This document shows positions 19,222 through 27,616 of a DNA stretch of 64,000 nucleotides, piece by piece. The DNA lies in the NCBI GenBank assembly GCA_018267575.1, contig JAFDYF010000057.1, positions 1 to 64,000 of the forward strand, written 5' to 3'. The notes beneath the pieces were generated by a model. That model was not told where the DNA came from, searched no databases, and was given only the letters and a program-made list of their open reading frames with translations. Position 1 is the first letter of the stretch. Each line of letters begins with the position of its first letter. A program made the translations under genes and the position numbers. The stretch is from Bacteroidota bacterium. Its GTDB lineage: Bacteria > Bacteroidota > Bacteroidia > Chitinophagales > Chitinophagaceae.

Positions 19222-19385
19222 TTGCAACACAATCTTATAGATAACATAATTTTCTTCTATTAACATTTCTTTTTTAAACAATAGCTAAAAAACAAGGTCT
19301 ATCGTTTAGTTATGGCATATTGTTTTCATAGTTTTATAGGTGCAAGCAGCTTTCAAACAAATCTTAAAAATTAAACAGCTATTAT

Positions 19386-21734
19386 ATGAAAATACTTACA
19401 CGTCTTTTAGTCATTTTAAGCGGTGCTTTGTTTGCCTTTAATCCGGTCAAAGCAGCGCAGGACGAATGGCCAAAGATCATCAATGGTACGGATGGCTCCG
19501 TTATAAAAATTTATCAATTCCAACCTGAATCTTTAACCGGAAATATTCTGAAAACCCGTGCGGCCATTTCTATTATCGAGAATGGTAAAACAGACCCAAC
19601 ATTCGGTACTTTATGGGCTGTGGCCACTGTGGAAACGGATAGGGACAACCGAACAATGGCTATTCAGTCGTTAAAAATCCCCAACCTAAAATTCCCCGGT
19701 CAGTCAGACCCTGGATTCATCAATAGTTTAAAGACCACATTGGAAACCCAAATGCCGCAAGCAGTTGGTGATTTTTCCTTGGACGATATCCTTGCTTCCT
19801 TGGATCAGGATCAGAACCAGGCCAAACTATCAAAAGACTTGAACAATACGCCCCCTAAAATATTTTATGCGCAGCGGCCAGCCATTCTGGTGCTGATTGA
19901 TGGTGAACCTAAACTTCAACTTAATAAGGACTGGGGCATGGACGTGGTATCAAATACACCGTTCACTATTGTAAAAAATAATAACGGCATGTATTATTTG
20001 TATGGTGGCAAACATTGGTACAGCGCCCCTGCTGCCACAGGCCCTTATAGTTATACCAATGGCAATATCCCATCAAACCTGCAAAAAGTACAAACTGCAG
20101 TGGATGAAGCGAACAGCTCCAATCCTGGGTTTACGGATTCGGCTGCTGCCGCACAGCAAAAAGTAGTTTCTGATATATTGGTCAGCACCAAACCTGCCGA
20201 ACTGATACAATCAAATGGTCAGCCCAATTTTACCCCGATCGACGGCACCAACTTATCATTCATCCAAAATTCTGCAAATGATATTTTTCTGGACAACGGG
20301 TCAAGACAATATTATGTTTTGATTTCAGGTAGGTGGTACACTTCACCAGTATTGGATGGTCGTTGGCAATATGTTGCTTCCAATGCTTTGCCATCAGATT
20401 TTGCAAAAATCCCAGAAGGTTCCCCAAAAGATAATGTATTGGCCAGTGTAGCTGGTACCAATGCTGCCCGTGAAGCGGTGATGGATGCGCAAATTCCTCA
20501 GACTGCCAAAGTAGATAGGAGCCAGGCATCCGCCAATGTAAACTATGATGGACAACCGAAGTTTGAAAATGTGCCCGGTACCGATCTTCAATATGGCGTG
20601 AACACCCCACAATCGGTTATACGTAGGGGTGATACCTACTATTGTGTAGAAAAGGGGGTATGGTTTGAATCTCAAAACCCAAATGGGCCTTGGGTGGTAT
20701 CCACCGAGAGGCCTGATGAAGTGGATGAGATACCTCCAAGCTCCCCTGTTTACAATATCAAGTACGTATATATCTATGATGTAACCCCAGATTATGTATA
20801 TATGGGCTATACACCAGGATATTTGAACACTTATATCTATGGACCTACTGTTGTCTATGGAACAGGTTACTATTATAATCCTTGGTATGGCGATTATTAT
20901 TATCCCCGCCCATGGACATGGGGCTTTAATATGTGCTATAACCCCTGGGCAGGATGGAGTATGGGATGGGGCTATAGTTATGGTTGGTTCCATTTTGGTA
21001 TGAACATCGGAAGACCTTGGGGCTGGTGGGGTGGCGGTTGGTGGGGCCCACATGTTTATTGTCCTCCGTATGCATGGGGCGGCTACCGCAGCTATGGATA
21101 TTATGGCCGTTATAATAATAGTTATTACAGAAACAATGTGTATACCCGTAATAACTATACGACCAATATTTACAATTATCGCAATGACGTGGTGACAAGA
21201 GATAATCGGACAAATAATTTAAATCAACGTGGAAATGGCTTTAACCGTTCCAACGGTTTTAATCGTCCTAATGGATCTAACATGCCTAATCTGGGACGTC
21301 CACAAAATACCAACGACGGAAGAACCGGTTTTGGAAATAGACCAAACTATAGCAATTCACCCAATCCAGGTCGTTTCCAAAACAACAATGCAAATCGGGG
21401 TTTTGGTAATAGGTCATCCTCACAGCCCAATAATGTGTTTAGCGATAGAAACGGAAATGTTTTCCAGCGGAATAGCCAGAATAACCAATGGCAACAAAGG
21501 CAACAAAATGCCTGGAGACCGGTTCAACCCAACAATAACCCACAGGTACAGAACCTAAACCGTCAGTTCGATATGCGTAGCCGGGGTCAGATGCGAACCC
21601 AGACCTTTCAGCAATCCAGAGGCGGTTTTAATGCAGCTCCGCAAAGACAGCAACAATCCGGAGGATTTTCAAGACCTTCCGGTGGTGGATCCAGACCTTC
21701 TGGCGGCGGCGGTGGTTTTCGTAGACAAAGATGA
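19386..21734 (+). CDS. Large secreted Tyr/Trp/Asn-rich protein with repeated 'WY' modules
   Basis: The 782-residue product has a signal peptide (cleavage near 24, VKAAQD). The middle contains three related modules of about 120 residues with a 'YYLYGGKHWYSAPAATGPY', 'YYVLISGRWYTSPVLDGRW' and 'YYCVEKGVWFESQNPNGPW' signature, each a surface-displayed beta motif with W-Y-x-S-P. From about 470 the protein becomes rich in Tyr, Trp and Gly, then Asn/Arg/Gln, and ends in Gly/Ser/Arg repeats. Similar proteins are sometimes labelled carbohydrate-binding V/XII in annotation. Export is clear; the function is not. A hairpin terminator follows. Confidence 0.82.
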   Translation: MKILTRLLVILSGALFAFNPVKAAQDEWPKIINGTDGSVIKIYQFQPESLTGNILKTRAAISIIENGKTDPTFGTLWAVATVETDRDNRTMAIQSLKIPNLKFPGQSDPGFINSLKTTLETQMPQAVGDFSLDDILASLDQDQNQAKLSKDLNNTPPKIFYAQRPAILVLIDGEPKLQLNKDWGMDVVSNTPFTIVKNNNGMYYLYGGKHWYSAPAATGPYSYTNGNIPSNLQKVQTAVDEANSSNPGFTDSAAAAQQKVVSDILVSTKPAELIQSNGQPNFTPIDGTNLSFIQNSANDIFLDNGSRQYYVLISGRWYTSPVLDGRWQYVASNALPSDFAKIPEGSPKDNVLASVAGTNAAREAVMDAQIPQTAKVDRSQASANVNYDGQPKFENVPGTDLQYGVNTPQSVIRRGDTYYCVEKGVWFESQNPNGPWVVSTERPDEVDEIPPSSPVYNIKYVYIYDVTPDYVYMGYTPGYLNTYIYGPTVVYGTGYYYNPWYGDYYYPRPWTWGFNMCYNPWAGWSMGWGYSYGWFHFGMNIGRPWGWWGGGWWGPHVYCPPYAWGGYRSYGYYGRYNNSYYRNNVYTRNNYTTNIYNYRNDVVTRDNRTNNLNQRGNGFNRSNGFNRPNGSNMPNLGRPQNTNDGRTGFGNRPNYSNSPNPGRFQNNNANRGFGNRSSSQPNNVFSDRNGNVFQRNSQNNQWQQRQQNAWRPVQPNNNPQVQNLNRQFDMRSRGQMRTQTFQQSRGGFNAAPQRQQQSGGFSRPSGGGSRPSGGGGGFRRQR

Positions 21735-21754
21735 TTTTGAAAACTTAATAAATC

Positions 21755-21787
21755 ATAAAATGGGCATGCGCGAGCGGCCCATTTTAT
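21755..21787 (+). terminator. Terminator after the Tyr/Trp-rich protein gene
   Basis: ATAAAATGGGC (21755-21765) and GCCCATTTTAT (21777-21787) form a perfect 11-bp stem with an 11-base loop. Confidence 0.8.
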
Positions 21788-21868
21788 ATTATAGCATACT
21801 GTTAAACTATTCATGAACATGGATGGGCTTTTGTGGAAAGTCGCATTTTGACATAATTTTGAAAGCTT

Positions 21869-22546
21869 ATGATAACAATACCTACTTTGATATATTGCTA
21901 TGATGCCTATTGTGGATGGTGCTATGGCTTTAGCCCAGTTATAAGAAAACTGGTGGAAGAATATAAAGGTCAATTCCATACAGAAGTGCTTTCTGGTGGT
22001 ATGATTTTGCCCGAAAATCCCCAACCCATTAGTACGGTAGCTGGCTATATTCAGCAAGCCTATAAAACCGTGGAGGAAAGGACAGGCATACAATTCGGTC
22101 AGGATTTTCTCTGGCATATTTTTAATCCTGACAAAAGCGACTGGTTCATGAATTCCGAAAAACCGGCGATTGCCATGTGCGTTTTCAAGGAATATTTTCC
22201 TGACAATCAGATTTCTTTTGCCTCCGACCTTCAATATGCGTTGAACTATGAAGGCCGCGACCTTTGTGATGACGAGGCATACCGACACCTACTTGAAAAA
22301 TACCAGATACCAGCAAAGGATTTTTATAATAAGCTGCATAGCAATGAATACAAGGAGAAAGCATATTATGAGTTTGCCTTGGTAAAGCAACTCCAGGTGA
22401 CGGGCTTCCCTGCTGTGTTGATGCAGGCCAGCGATTCAAAATTTTATTTGTTGGCTCGGGGATTTACAGATTATGATATATTAAAGACTAGGCTCGACAA
22501 TGTGATTGCTGAAATCAGTGCTCCTGCTGACCGTTCGGTGATTTGA
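21869..22546 (+). CDS. DsbA-family thioredoxin-fold protein
   Basis: The 225-residue protein has a thioredoxin fold with the active-site motif CGWC at about 15-18 (YDAYCGWCYGF) and the cis-proline loop in VTGFPAVLM near 178-186, with a long helical insertion between them. No signal peptide is present, which fits the cytosolic FrnE/DsbA-like oxidoreductase group rather than a periplasmic DsbA. A redox role is likely; the substrate is unknown. It is probably transcribed separately from the preceding terminator-bounded gene. Confidence 0.85.
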   Translation: MITIPTLIYCYDAYCGWCYGFSPVIRKLVEEYKGQFHTEVLSGGMILPENPQPISTVAGYIQQAYKTVEERTGIQFGQDFLWHIFNPDKSDWFMNSEKPAIAMCVFKEYFPDNQISFASDLQYALNYEGRDLCDDEAYRHLLEKYQIPAKDFYNKLHSNEYKEKAYYEFALVKQLQVTGFPAVLMQASDSKFYLLARGFTDYDILKTRLDNVIAEISAPADRSVI

Positions 22547-22637
22547 TAAAAAAGCCAAACTTTTTCATCAATAATCTTTAAACCGCCAATTTGCTTTTTT
22601 CGCTTTAAATTGCACGTCTTTTAAAAGAATTGAATAT

Positions 22638-23255
22638 ATGGAATATCACAAAATCGTTGCTGTAACAGGACTGCCTGGGTTGTATGAATTATTGAGTAGT
22701 AAAACGGATGGGGCGATTGTTCGCTCACTGGAAGATAAAACTACCAAATTTGTATCGAGCAGGATACATAATTTTTCCCATCTGGAAAGTATTGAAGTGT
22801 TTACCAAAAGAGAGAATGTGAACTTGGTAGAGGTCTTGAAATCCATTGATTCTAGCAATGAAAAATTAACAGATGAAAAAGATGGCACAGCGCTTAAAAA
22901 TTATTTTACCAAAGTATATCCTGATATTGATCTTGACCGTGTATATAGCAGCGACCTGAAAAAAATGATCAAATGGGCTTCTATATTAAAAGCCAATCAG
23001 GTTGAACTGAAATTGTCGGAAGCGCCAGTTGAAGAAGAATCACCTGTTGTTGAAGAAGCCCCCAAAGAAAAAGTAGCTCCCGCAACAGTAGAAGAACCCA
23101 AGAAAAAGGCCAAGGTGCAACCAACGGAGGAACAACCAGCCGCAAAGCCAAAGAAGGCAGCTACAAAAAAACCAAAAGAGGAATCAGAGGATAAAAAAGC
23201 AGCACCGGAAGCAAAGCCAAAAAAGGCGGCTGCAAAAAAGAAAAGCGATAAATAA
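22638..23255 (+). CDS. DUF5606 protein with Lys/Ala/Pro-rich tail
   Basis: The 205-residue product has an N-terminal globular domain (about 1-120; KIVAVTGLPGLYELLSSKTD and FVSSRIHNFSHLESIEVFT) that matches the DUF5606 family of Bacteroidota. Residues from about 125 form an acidic-then-basic tail with repeated AKPKKAA and EEAPKEK motifs, reminiscent of histone H1-like tails. The tail suggests nucleic-acid or protein contact, but this is inference. It lies 8 bases upstream of the M3 peptidase gene, so the two are probably co-transcribed. Confidence 0.85.
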   Translation: MEYHKIVAVTGLPGLYELLSSKTDGAIVRSLEDKTTKFVSSRIHNFSHLESIEVFTKRENVNLVEVLKSIDSSNEKLTDEKDGTALKNYFTKVYPDIDLDRVYSSDLKKMIKWASILKANQVELKLSEAPVEEESPVVEEAPKEKVAPATVEEPKKKAKVQPTEEQPAAKPKKAATKKPKEESEDKKAAPEAKPKKAAAKKKSDK

Positions 23256-23263
23256 GTTTCCCT

Positions 23264-24982
23264 ATGAACTATAGTGCGGAAATCAAAAAACCTGAAAGGC
23301 ACTTTCTTCCTGAGTCATTTGTAATTACAGATTGGAAAGCATTGGAGCCCTATTATAAAGCACTGGTTGAAAGAAAAATCAACTCCCGCCCCGACCTTGA
23401 AAAATGGCTTAAAGACTTGAGTGAGTTGGAAGCGGTGGTGAGTGAGGATGTTTGTTGGCGTCAGATACGGATGACCTGCGATACAGAGAACAAAGCGCTG
23501 GAAGATGCCTTTAATTATTTTGTGCTGGAGATCCAACCCAATATCCAGCCTTATGCCGACCAGATCAACCGCAAGCTGTACGATTGCCCATTTACCAATG
23601 AACTGGACAAAGGAAAATATTTCACCTATCTCCGTGGCATAAAAAAAAATATTGACCTATTCCGCGAGGAAAACATACCCCTACTGGCAGAACTAGGTGT
23701 ACAGGGCCAACAGTTTGGTGTGATTTCTGGTAAAATGGCCATTGTGGTTAATGGTAAGGAATATACATTACAACAAGCTGCCAAATTTTTGGAAAGCCCC
23801 GATCGGGCACTCCGTGAAGAAGTGTACCGGAAAATACAGGAAAGAAGACTGCAGGATAAAGCCCAAATGAATATTCTTTATTCAGAATTAATCGCTAAAC
23901 GACATCAAGTAGCATTGAATGCTGGTTTCAAAAATTACCGCGATTATAAATTTGTGGAGTTGGGACGTTTTGACTATACAAAGGAAGATTGCTTTCAGTT
24001 CCATGAATCCGTTAAAGAATATGTGCTTCCACTGGCCAATAAGCTGAATGAAAAAAAGCGTAAAAAATTAAAACTGGATACCCTTCGGCCATGGGACACA
24101 GAGGCTGAGCCAGAAGGTCAGGTTCCCTTGCACCCTTTTGAAACTGGAGCGGAACTGGTTGAAAAAACAATCAAGAGTTTTAAGGAGTTGAATCCTTTTT
24201 TTGCTGATTGCTTGTCGTACATGAAGAAGATGGGGCGACTTGATTTGGAAAGCCGAAAGGGTAAGGCACCAGGTGGATATAATTGCCCACTCGCTGAAAC
24301 CGGAGCTCCCTTTATATTTATGAATGCCGCTGGGCAAATGGGTGATGTGACTACGATGGTACACGAGGGTGGTCATGCCATTCATTCTTTCCTCACACAT
24401 GATTTGGAATTGAATGGCTTCAAAGATTATCCTATGGAAATTGCCGAAGTCGCCAGTATGTCGATGGAGCTATTCACTATGGATGAATGGGATGTTTTCT
24501 TTGATAATAAAGAAGACTTGAAAAGAGCTAAAGAACATCAGTTGGAACGAGTAATCACCCTATTTCCGTGGATAGCCATTATCGATAAATTTCAGCATTG
24601 GGTTTATGAAAACCCTCGGCATAGTTTGGAAGAAAGGGAACAGGAGTGGATGAATATACTTGGCACTTTTTCTTCTTCAGTTATTGACTATAGCGGACTG
24701 GAGCAGTATAGAAAAATTGGTTGGCAAAGACAACTGCATTTGTTTGAAGTTCCTTTTTATTATATCGAATATGGCATTGCACAATTGGGCGCATTGGGTT
24801 TGTGGATGCAGTATAAACAGGATAAAAAATCGGCGCTGGACAATTACATCAAAGCGTTGAGCCTGGGTGGTACCAAAACATTACCAGAGTTATATAGCGC
24901 AGCCGGCCTTAAGTTTGATTTCTCGGGTAGCCATATCCGAAAACTGATGGATTTTGTCGGTGAAGAAATCGACAAGCTTTAA
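23264..24982 (+). CDS. M3-family oligoendopeptidase
   Basis: The 572-residue zinc peptidase belongs to the M3 (PepF-like) family, which degrades short peptides in the cytosol. The zinc site HEGGH is visible in MVHEGGHAIHSFL near 366-378, and the third ligand region EIAEVASMSMELF follows at the expected distance. Length is usual for the family. The start lies 8 bases after the DUF5606 gene. A hairpin at 25089-25120 ends the transcript. Confidence 0.93.
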   Translation: MNYSAEIKKPERHFLPESFVITDWKALEPYYKALVERKINSRPDLEKWLKDLSELEAVVSEDVCWRQIRMTCDTENKALEDAFNYFVLEIQPNIQPYADQINRKLYDCPFTNELDKGKYFTYLRGIKKNIDLFREENIPLLAELGVQGQQFGVISGKMAIVVNGKEYTLQQAAKFLESPDRALREEVYRKIQERRLQDKAQMNILYSELIAKRHQVALNAGFKNYRDYKFVELGRFDYTKEDCFQFHESVKEYVLPLANKLNEKKRKKLKLDTLRPWDTEAEPEGQVPLHPFETGAELVEKTIKSFKELNPFFADCLSYMKKMGRLDLESRKGKAPGGYNCPLAETGAPFIFMNAAGQMGDVTTMVHEGGHAIHSFLTHDLELNGFKDYPMEIAEVASMSMELFTMDEWDVFFDNKEDLKRAKEHQLERVITLFPWIAIIDKFQHWVYENPRHSLEEREQEWMNILGTFSSSVIDYSGLEQYRKIGWQRQLHLFEVPFYYIEYGIAQLGALGLWMQYKQDKKSALDNYIKALSLGGTKTLPELYSAAGLKFDFSGSHIRKLMDFVGEEIDKL

Positions 24983-25088
24983 AAATTTATTGACTAATTA
25001 TTGTTTTTGATCTCCTAGGCAGCTATATTTGCTAAAATATTAATATTAAATTATTTTTTTTAAATAGCTACTAATCAGAACCTTAACT

Positions 25089-25120
25089 AAAAGTCCGGAT
25101 GTTTCTACATCGGGGCTTTT
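25089..25120. terminator. Bidirectional terminator between the M3 peptidase and Fur-family genes
   Basis: AAAAGTCCGGATGT (25089-25102) pairs with ACATCGGGGCTTTT (25107-25120) with one G-T pair and one mismatch around a 4-base loop. A/T tracts on both flanks suit either strand, and the genes on both sides converge here. Confidence 0.75.
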
Positions 25121-25131
25121 CATTTTGGTAC

Positions 25132-25548
25132 TTATTTGCAATCCTTGCAGATTCCACTAACCACCACATCAATCTGGGAAGAGATAAAATCCTTTGGGAG
25201 CTTCACCGCTGGTATCGTCACATTTTCAAGGCAAACTGTATTGCCACAATCGTTGCAAATAAAATGCACATGGTTATCTTGGTGTTGGCCTTCGTGGCAA
25301 TCGTCCTTACACAGCGCATAGAGAATGGAATTATCAGTGGTGGGTATATTATGTATAATCCCCTTTTCCAAAAATACCTGTAGTGTTCGGTACACCGTTA
25401 CCCGGTCAAATTTTTCACCAGCTTTTTTTTCAATATCCCCATGCGATAGCGCTCCGGGGTTGTTCAAGAACAATCCCAGTATTTTTTTGCGCCCTGCTGT
25501 TACGCTCAGTTGGTTGCGCTTTAAGATATCGTCAATTTCAATGCGCAT
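25132..25548 (-). CDS. Fur-family metal-responsive repressor
   Basis: The 138-residue product has the Fur layout: a winged helix N-terminal DNA-binding domain (GRKKILGLFLNN and DRVTVYRTLQVFLEKGIIH) and a C-terminal metal and dimer domain with HVHFICNDCGNTVCLE and a terminal CKDCK, giving two Cys pairs for structural zinc. The ATG one codon inside the open frame is used as start. It lies 58 bases downstream of an SCO1 gene on the same strand and near a MerC gene, which suggests zinc or another metal as ligand (Zur-like). The exact metal cannot be read from sequence. Confidence 0.9.
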   Translation of the reverse strand: MRIEIDDILKRNQLSVTAGRKKILGLFLNNPGALSHGDIEKKAGEKFDRVTVYRTLQVFLEKGIIHNIPTTDNSILYALCKDDCHEGQHQDNHVHFICNDCGNTVCLENVTIPAVKLPKDFISSQIDVVVSGICKDCK

Positions 25549-25606
25549 CAATAGACTATCTGAAAAATAATATCAAAACATGCCCTATCCATATTTTTTG
25601 CTTGGG

Positions 25607-26266
25607 CTAATTTCCTTTTGTTTCATAAAGTTTGTTCGCAAATCTTGATTTATCAACTGGTTCTTTCAGCAAATAGCCAATATCTTTTTTCAGTTCTGCG
25701 AGTTCTTCTTTCTTCAACCCATCATATACTTTGCGCACCCGCTCACTCTTATCCACCAGCGCAAAAAACTGGGTATGTATAAATTGGTTGCTGATGGAAT
25801 CATTGTTGTTCTTGGGGTCATCCAACAAATAGCTAACACGGGCAGCATTATAAAGATCTTGTTTGCTGCCAGTAAGAAAAAGCCAATTTTTGGGATCGGC
25901 ACCAAGCGAATCCGCATAGTGTTTCAATCTGGCAACACTGTCCGTTTCGGGGTTTACGGTATGTGACAGGATCAGGAAGTCAGTATCCTGCTTAAAGTCC
26001 TGGTAGATGCCTTTCATATTGGTATTCATTTTTGGGCAAATGCCCTTACAAGTAGTAAAAAAATATTCCACTACGCATACCTTGCCCGCAATATCCTTGT
26101 CTGTTATCGTTTTGCCCTCTTGGTCCTTAAAGGCAAATGGTTGTACATAATTAAGTACCGGTAGCTTTACCTCCCCATATCCCGGGATGATTTTGGTAAG
26201 ACCAAAATAAAACAGAATAAATAGGGCCACAAAAAAGGAGATATAAAAAATGGTTTTCTTGCTCAT
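25607..26266 (-). CDS. SCO1/SenC-family copper-binding thioredoxin-like protein
   Basis: The 219-residue protein is membrane-anchored by an N-terminal helix (about 5-25) with a periplasmic thioredoxin-like domain. The copper site is visible: TTCKGICPKMNTN with CxxxC near 71-75, and a conserved His in NQFIHTQFFALVD near 160. SCO proteins deliver copper to cytochrome oxidase or act as thiol reductases. The ATG start is chosen over a TTG one codon upstream. A -7-like TAACTTTG lies on the minus strand at 26290-26297. It precedes the Fur-family gene by 58 bases, probably in one transcript. Confidence 0.92.
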   Translation of the reverse strand: MSKKTIFYISFFVALFILFYFGLTKIIPGYGEVKLPVLNYVQPFAFKDQEGKTITDKDIAGKVCVVEYFFTTCKGICPKMNTNMKGIYQDFKQDTDFLILSHTVNPETDSVARLKHYADSLGADPKNWLFLTGSKQDLYNAARVSYLLDDPKNNNDSISNQFIHTQFFALVDKSERVRKVYDGLKKEELAELKKDIGYLLKEPVDKSRFANKLYETKGN

Positions 26267-26345
26267 CAAAAATTAGAATAGATGTTGTGCAAAGTTAGCA
26301 ATGTGTGGATGATGATTTCGCTCCCAAACTTGTTTTTTCTAATTT

Positions 26346-26376
26346 TTTGCAACAAAGTTGCATTATATTATATTTG
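26346..26376 (+). promoter_or_regulatory. Promoter with overlapping palindromic operator for the MerC-family gene
   Basis: TTTG (26346-26349), a 19-base spacer and TATATTTG (26369-26376) match the Bacteroidota -33/-7 consensus exactly. Between them lies the inverted repeat TGCAAC-AAA-GTTGCA (26348-26362), well placed to block polymerase. Transcription would begin almost at the ATG at 26384, so the message may be nearly leaderless. The neighbouring Fur-family repressor is the obvious candidate binder (inference). Confidence 0.7.
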
Positions 26377-26383
26377 CCCTTCC

Positions 26384-26785
26384 ATGTCTGGACTAAAAAT
26401 AAACTGGGATGCTTTGGGTATTGGCGCATCAGTGGCCTGTGCCATTCATTGTGCGGTACTGCCCCTATTGGTTGCGAGCCTGCCCCTATTTGGCGTAAAT
26501 ATTATTCATAACCCTGCATTTGAGTATTTTATGATTGCTCTGGCTTTTGCTATAGGATCGAATGCCTTATGGCATGGTTATCAAAAGCATCATCATAGTA
26601 ATATCCCGTTGTTGTTATTTACTTCAGGCATTATATTGCTTCTTGCCAAGCAATTTTGGCATCAATATGAGCTTTTTATCCTTCCTTTTGCGGTGATTGG
26701 CATTGTTGGGGCGCATATTATCAATTTGCGGTTTGGTCGCTCGCAAACCCATGTAAAGCAGGAAATTGAAAATTCGACCGCCTAG
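26384..26785 (+). CDS. MerC-domain membrane protein
   Basis: The 133-residue product has four hydrophobic segments and the family signature CAIHCAVLPLL near 18-28, a Cys-x2-His-Cys pattern that in MerC binds mercury or another soft metal in the membrane. The start MSGLKINWD is chosen because the upstream codons overlap the promoter and have no similarity to the family. It is divergent from SCO1 and close to a Fur-family repressor. A role in zinc or copper transport is a fair inference; mercury resistance is unlikely with no mer genes present. Confidence 0.87.
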   Translation: MSGLKINWDALGIGASVACAIHCAVLPLLVASLPLFGVNIIHNPAFEYFMIALAFAIGSNALWHGYQKHHHSNIPLLLFTSGIILLLAKQFWHQYELFILPFAVIGIVGAHIINLRFGRSQTHVKQEIENSTA

Positions 26786-26922
26786 TTTTCCCGATTTCAA
26801 AAACAAGCTGGCAAATCATTTGTTATTTTTACATACTTTATGTGCTAAGTCACAGGTTCGAGCATGTGCAAATAGGTTTGTGCCCTCGGATTTGGGCTAA
26901 TAAAAATTAAATTTTTTGAATA

Positions 26923-27516
26923 ATGATCAAAACAGGCAATCCGGTAATTAGCATTTACACTGAGATGACCCCGAATCCGGAAACGATGAAATTTGTGGCC
27001 AACAAATTGTTGTACCCAGGCAAAAGCATCGATTTTCCAGATGTGGAAACAGCCAAACCGTCCCCTTTGGCAATTGAATTGTTCGGCTTCCCTTTTATTA
27101 AAAGTGTATTTATAGCCAGCAATTTTGTTACGCTTACCAAAACAAACGAAACGGATTGGAATGATGTGATTCCTTCCATTCGCCAGTTTTTGAAGGAATA
27201 TTTGGAAGAAGGAAAAACCGTGCTGAACGAAGATGAGATTGTGGTAGTGAAAAAGGAAGGCAACACTATTGATGTGGATGATGACGATGTGGTAAAGCGC
27301 ATCAAGGAATTATTGGAAAACTATGTAAAGCCTGCAGTGGAAATGGACGGTGGCGCCATACAGTTCAAAAGCTATGACGATGGGGTGGTGAACCTGATGT
27401 TGCAAGGCTCTTGCTCCGGTTGCCCTTCCTCTATGATCACTTTAAAAGCTGGGATTGAAGGCATGATGAAAAGGATGATCCCCGAAGTGAAAGAAGTAGT
27501 GGCCGAAGCAGAATAA
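26923..27516 (+). CDS. Nfu-type iron-sulfur cluster scaffold or carrier
   Basis: The 197-residue protein has an N-terminal Nfu_N domain (about 8-95; YTEMTPNPETMKFVANK and LFGFPFIKSVFIASNFVTL) and a C-terminal NifU-like domain (about 120-190; RIKELLENYVKPAVEMDGGAI) with the cluster-binding SCSGCPSS motif. It is probably a [4Fe-4S] carrier for apo-enzymes. It is followed by a clean terminator, so it is monocistronic. Confidence 0.93.
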   Translation: MIKTGNPVISIYTEMTPNPETMKFVANKLLYPGKSIDFPDVETAKPSPLAIELFGFPFIKSVFIASNFVTLTKTNETDWNDVIPSIRQFLKEYLEEGKTVLNEDEIVVVKKEGNTIDVDDDDVVKRIKELLENYVKPAVEMDGGAIQFKSYDDGVVNLMLQGSCSGCPSSMITLKAGIEGMMKRMIPEVKEVVAEAE

Positions 27517-27534
27517 AAACAAAACATTTTTTTG

Positions 27535-27560
27535 AAAAAGCTCCTCATTGGGAGCTTTTT
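27535..27560 (+). terminator. Terminator of the Nfu gene
   Basis: AAAAAGCTCC (27535-27544) and GGAGCTTTTT (27551-27560) pair perfectly around a 6-base loop and end in a T run. Confidence 0.9.
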
Positions 27561-27567
27561 GTTTATT

Positions 27568-27616
27568 AAAATAGCCAATTGGCTATTTTTGGCATTTAAC
27601 CATAAAGATTGGCTAT
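27568..27616 (+). promoter_or_regulatory. 22-bp perfect palindrome over the pnuC promoter, with a third half-site
   Basis: AAAATAGCCAA and TTGGCTATTTT abut to form a perfect 22-bp palindrome at 27568-27589. It overlaps a -7 element TATTTTTG (27584-27591); a TTTG lies at 27558-27561, 22 bases upstream. The half-site ATTGGCTAT (27578-27586) recurs at 27608-27616, 30 bases downstream and over the start codon. This looks like an operator of an NAD-related repressor, but the regulator is unknown. Confidence 0.6.

Noticed and set aside
20394..21053. 219-residue minus-strand reading frame
   Set aside because: It lies entirely antisense to the well-supported Tyr/Trp-rich secreted protein; its openness follows from the biased composition of that gene.
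26384..26785. Mercury resistance gene
   Set aside because: The MerC signature is present, but there is no merR, merA, merT or merP, and the context is a Fur-family regulator with SCO1.
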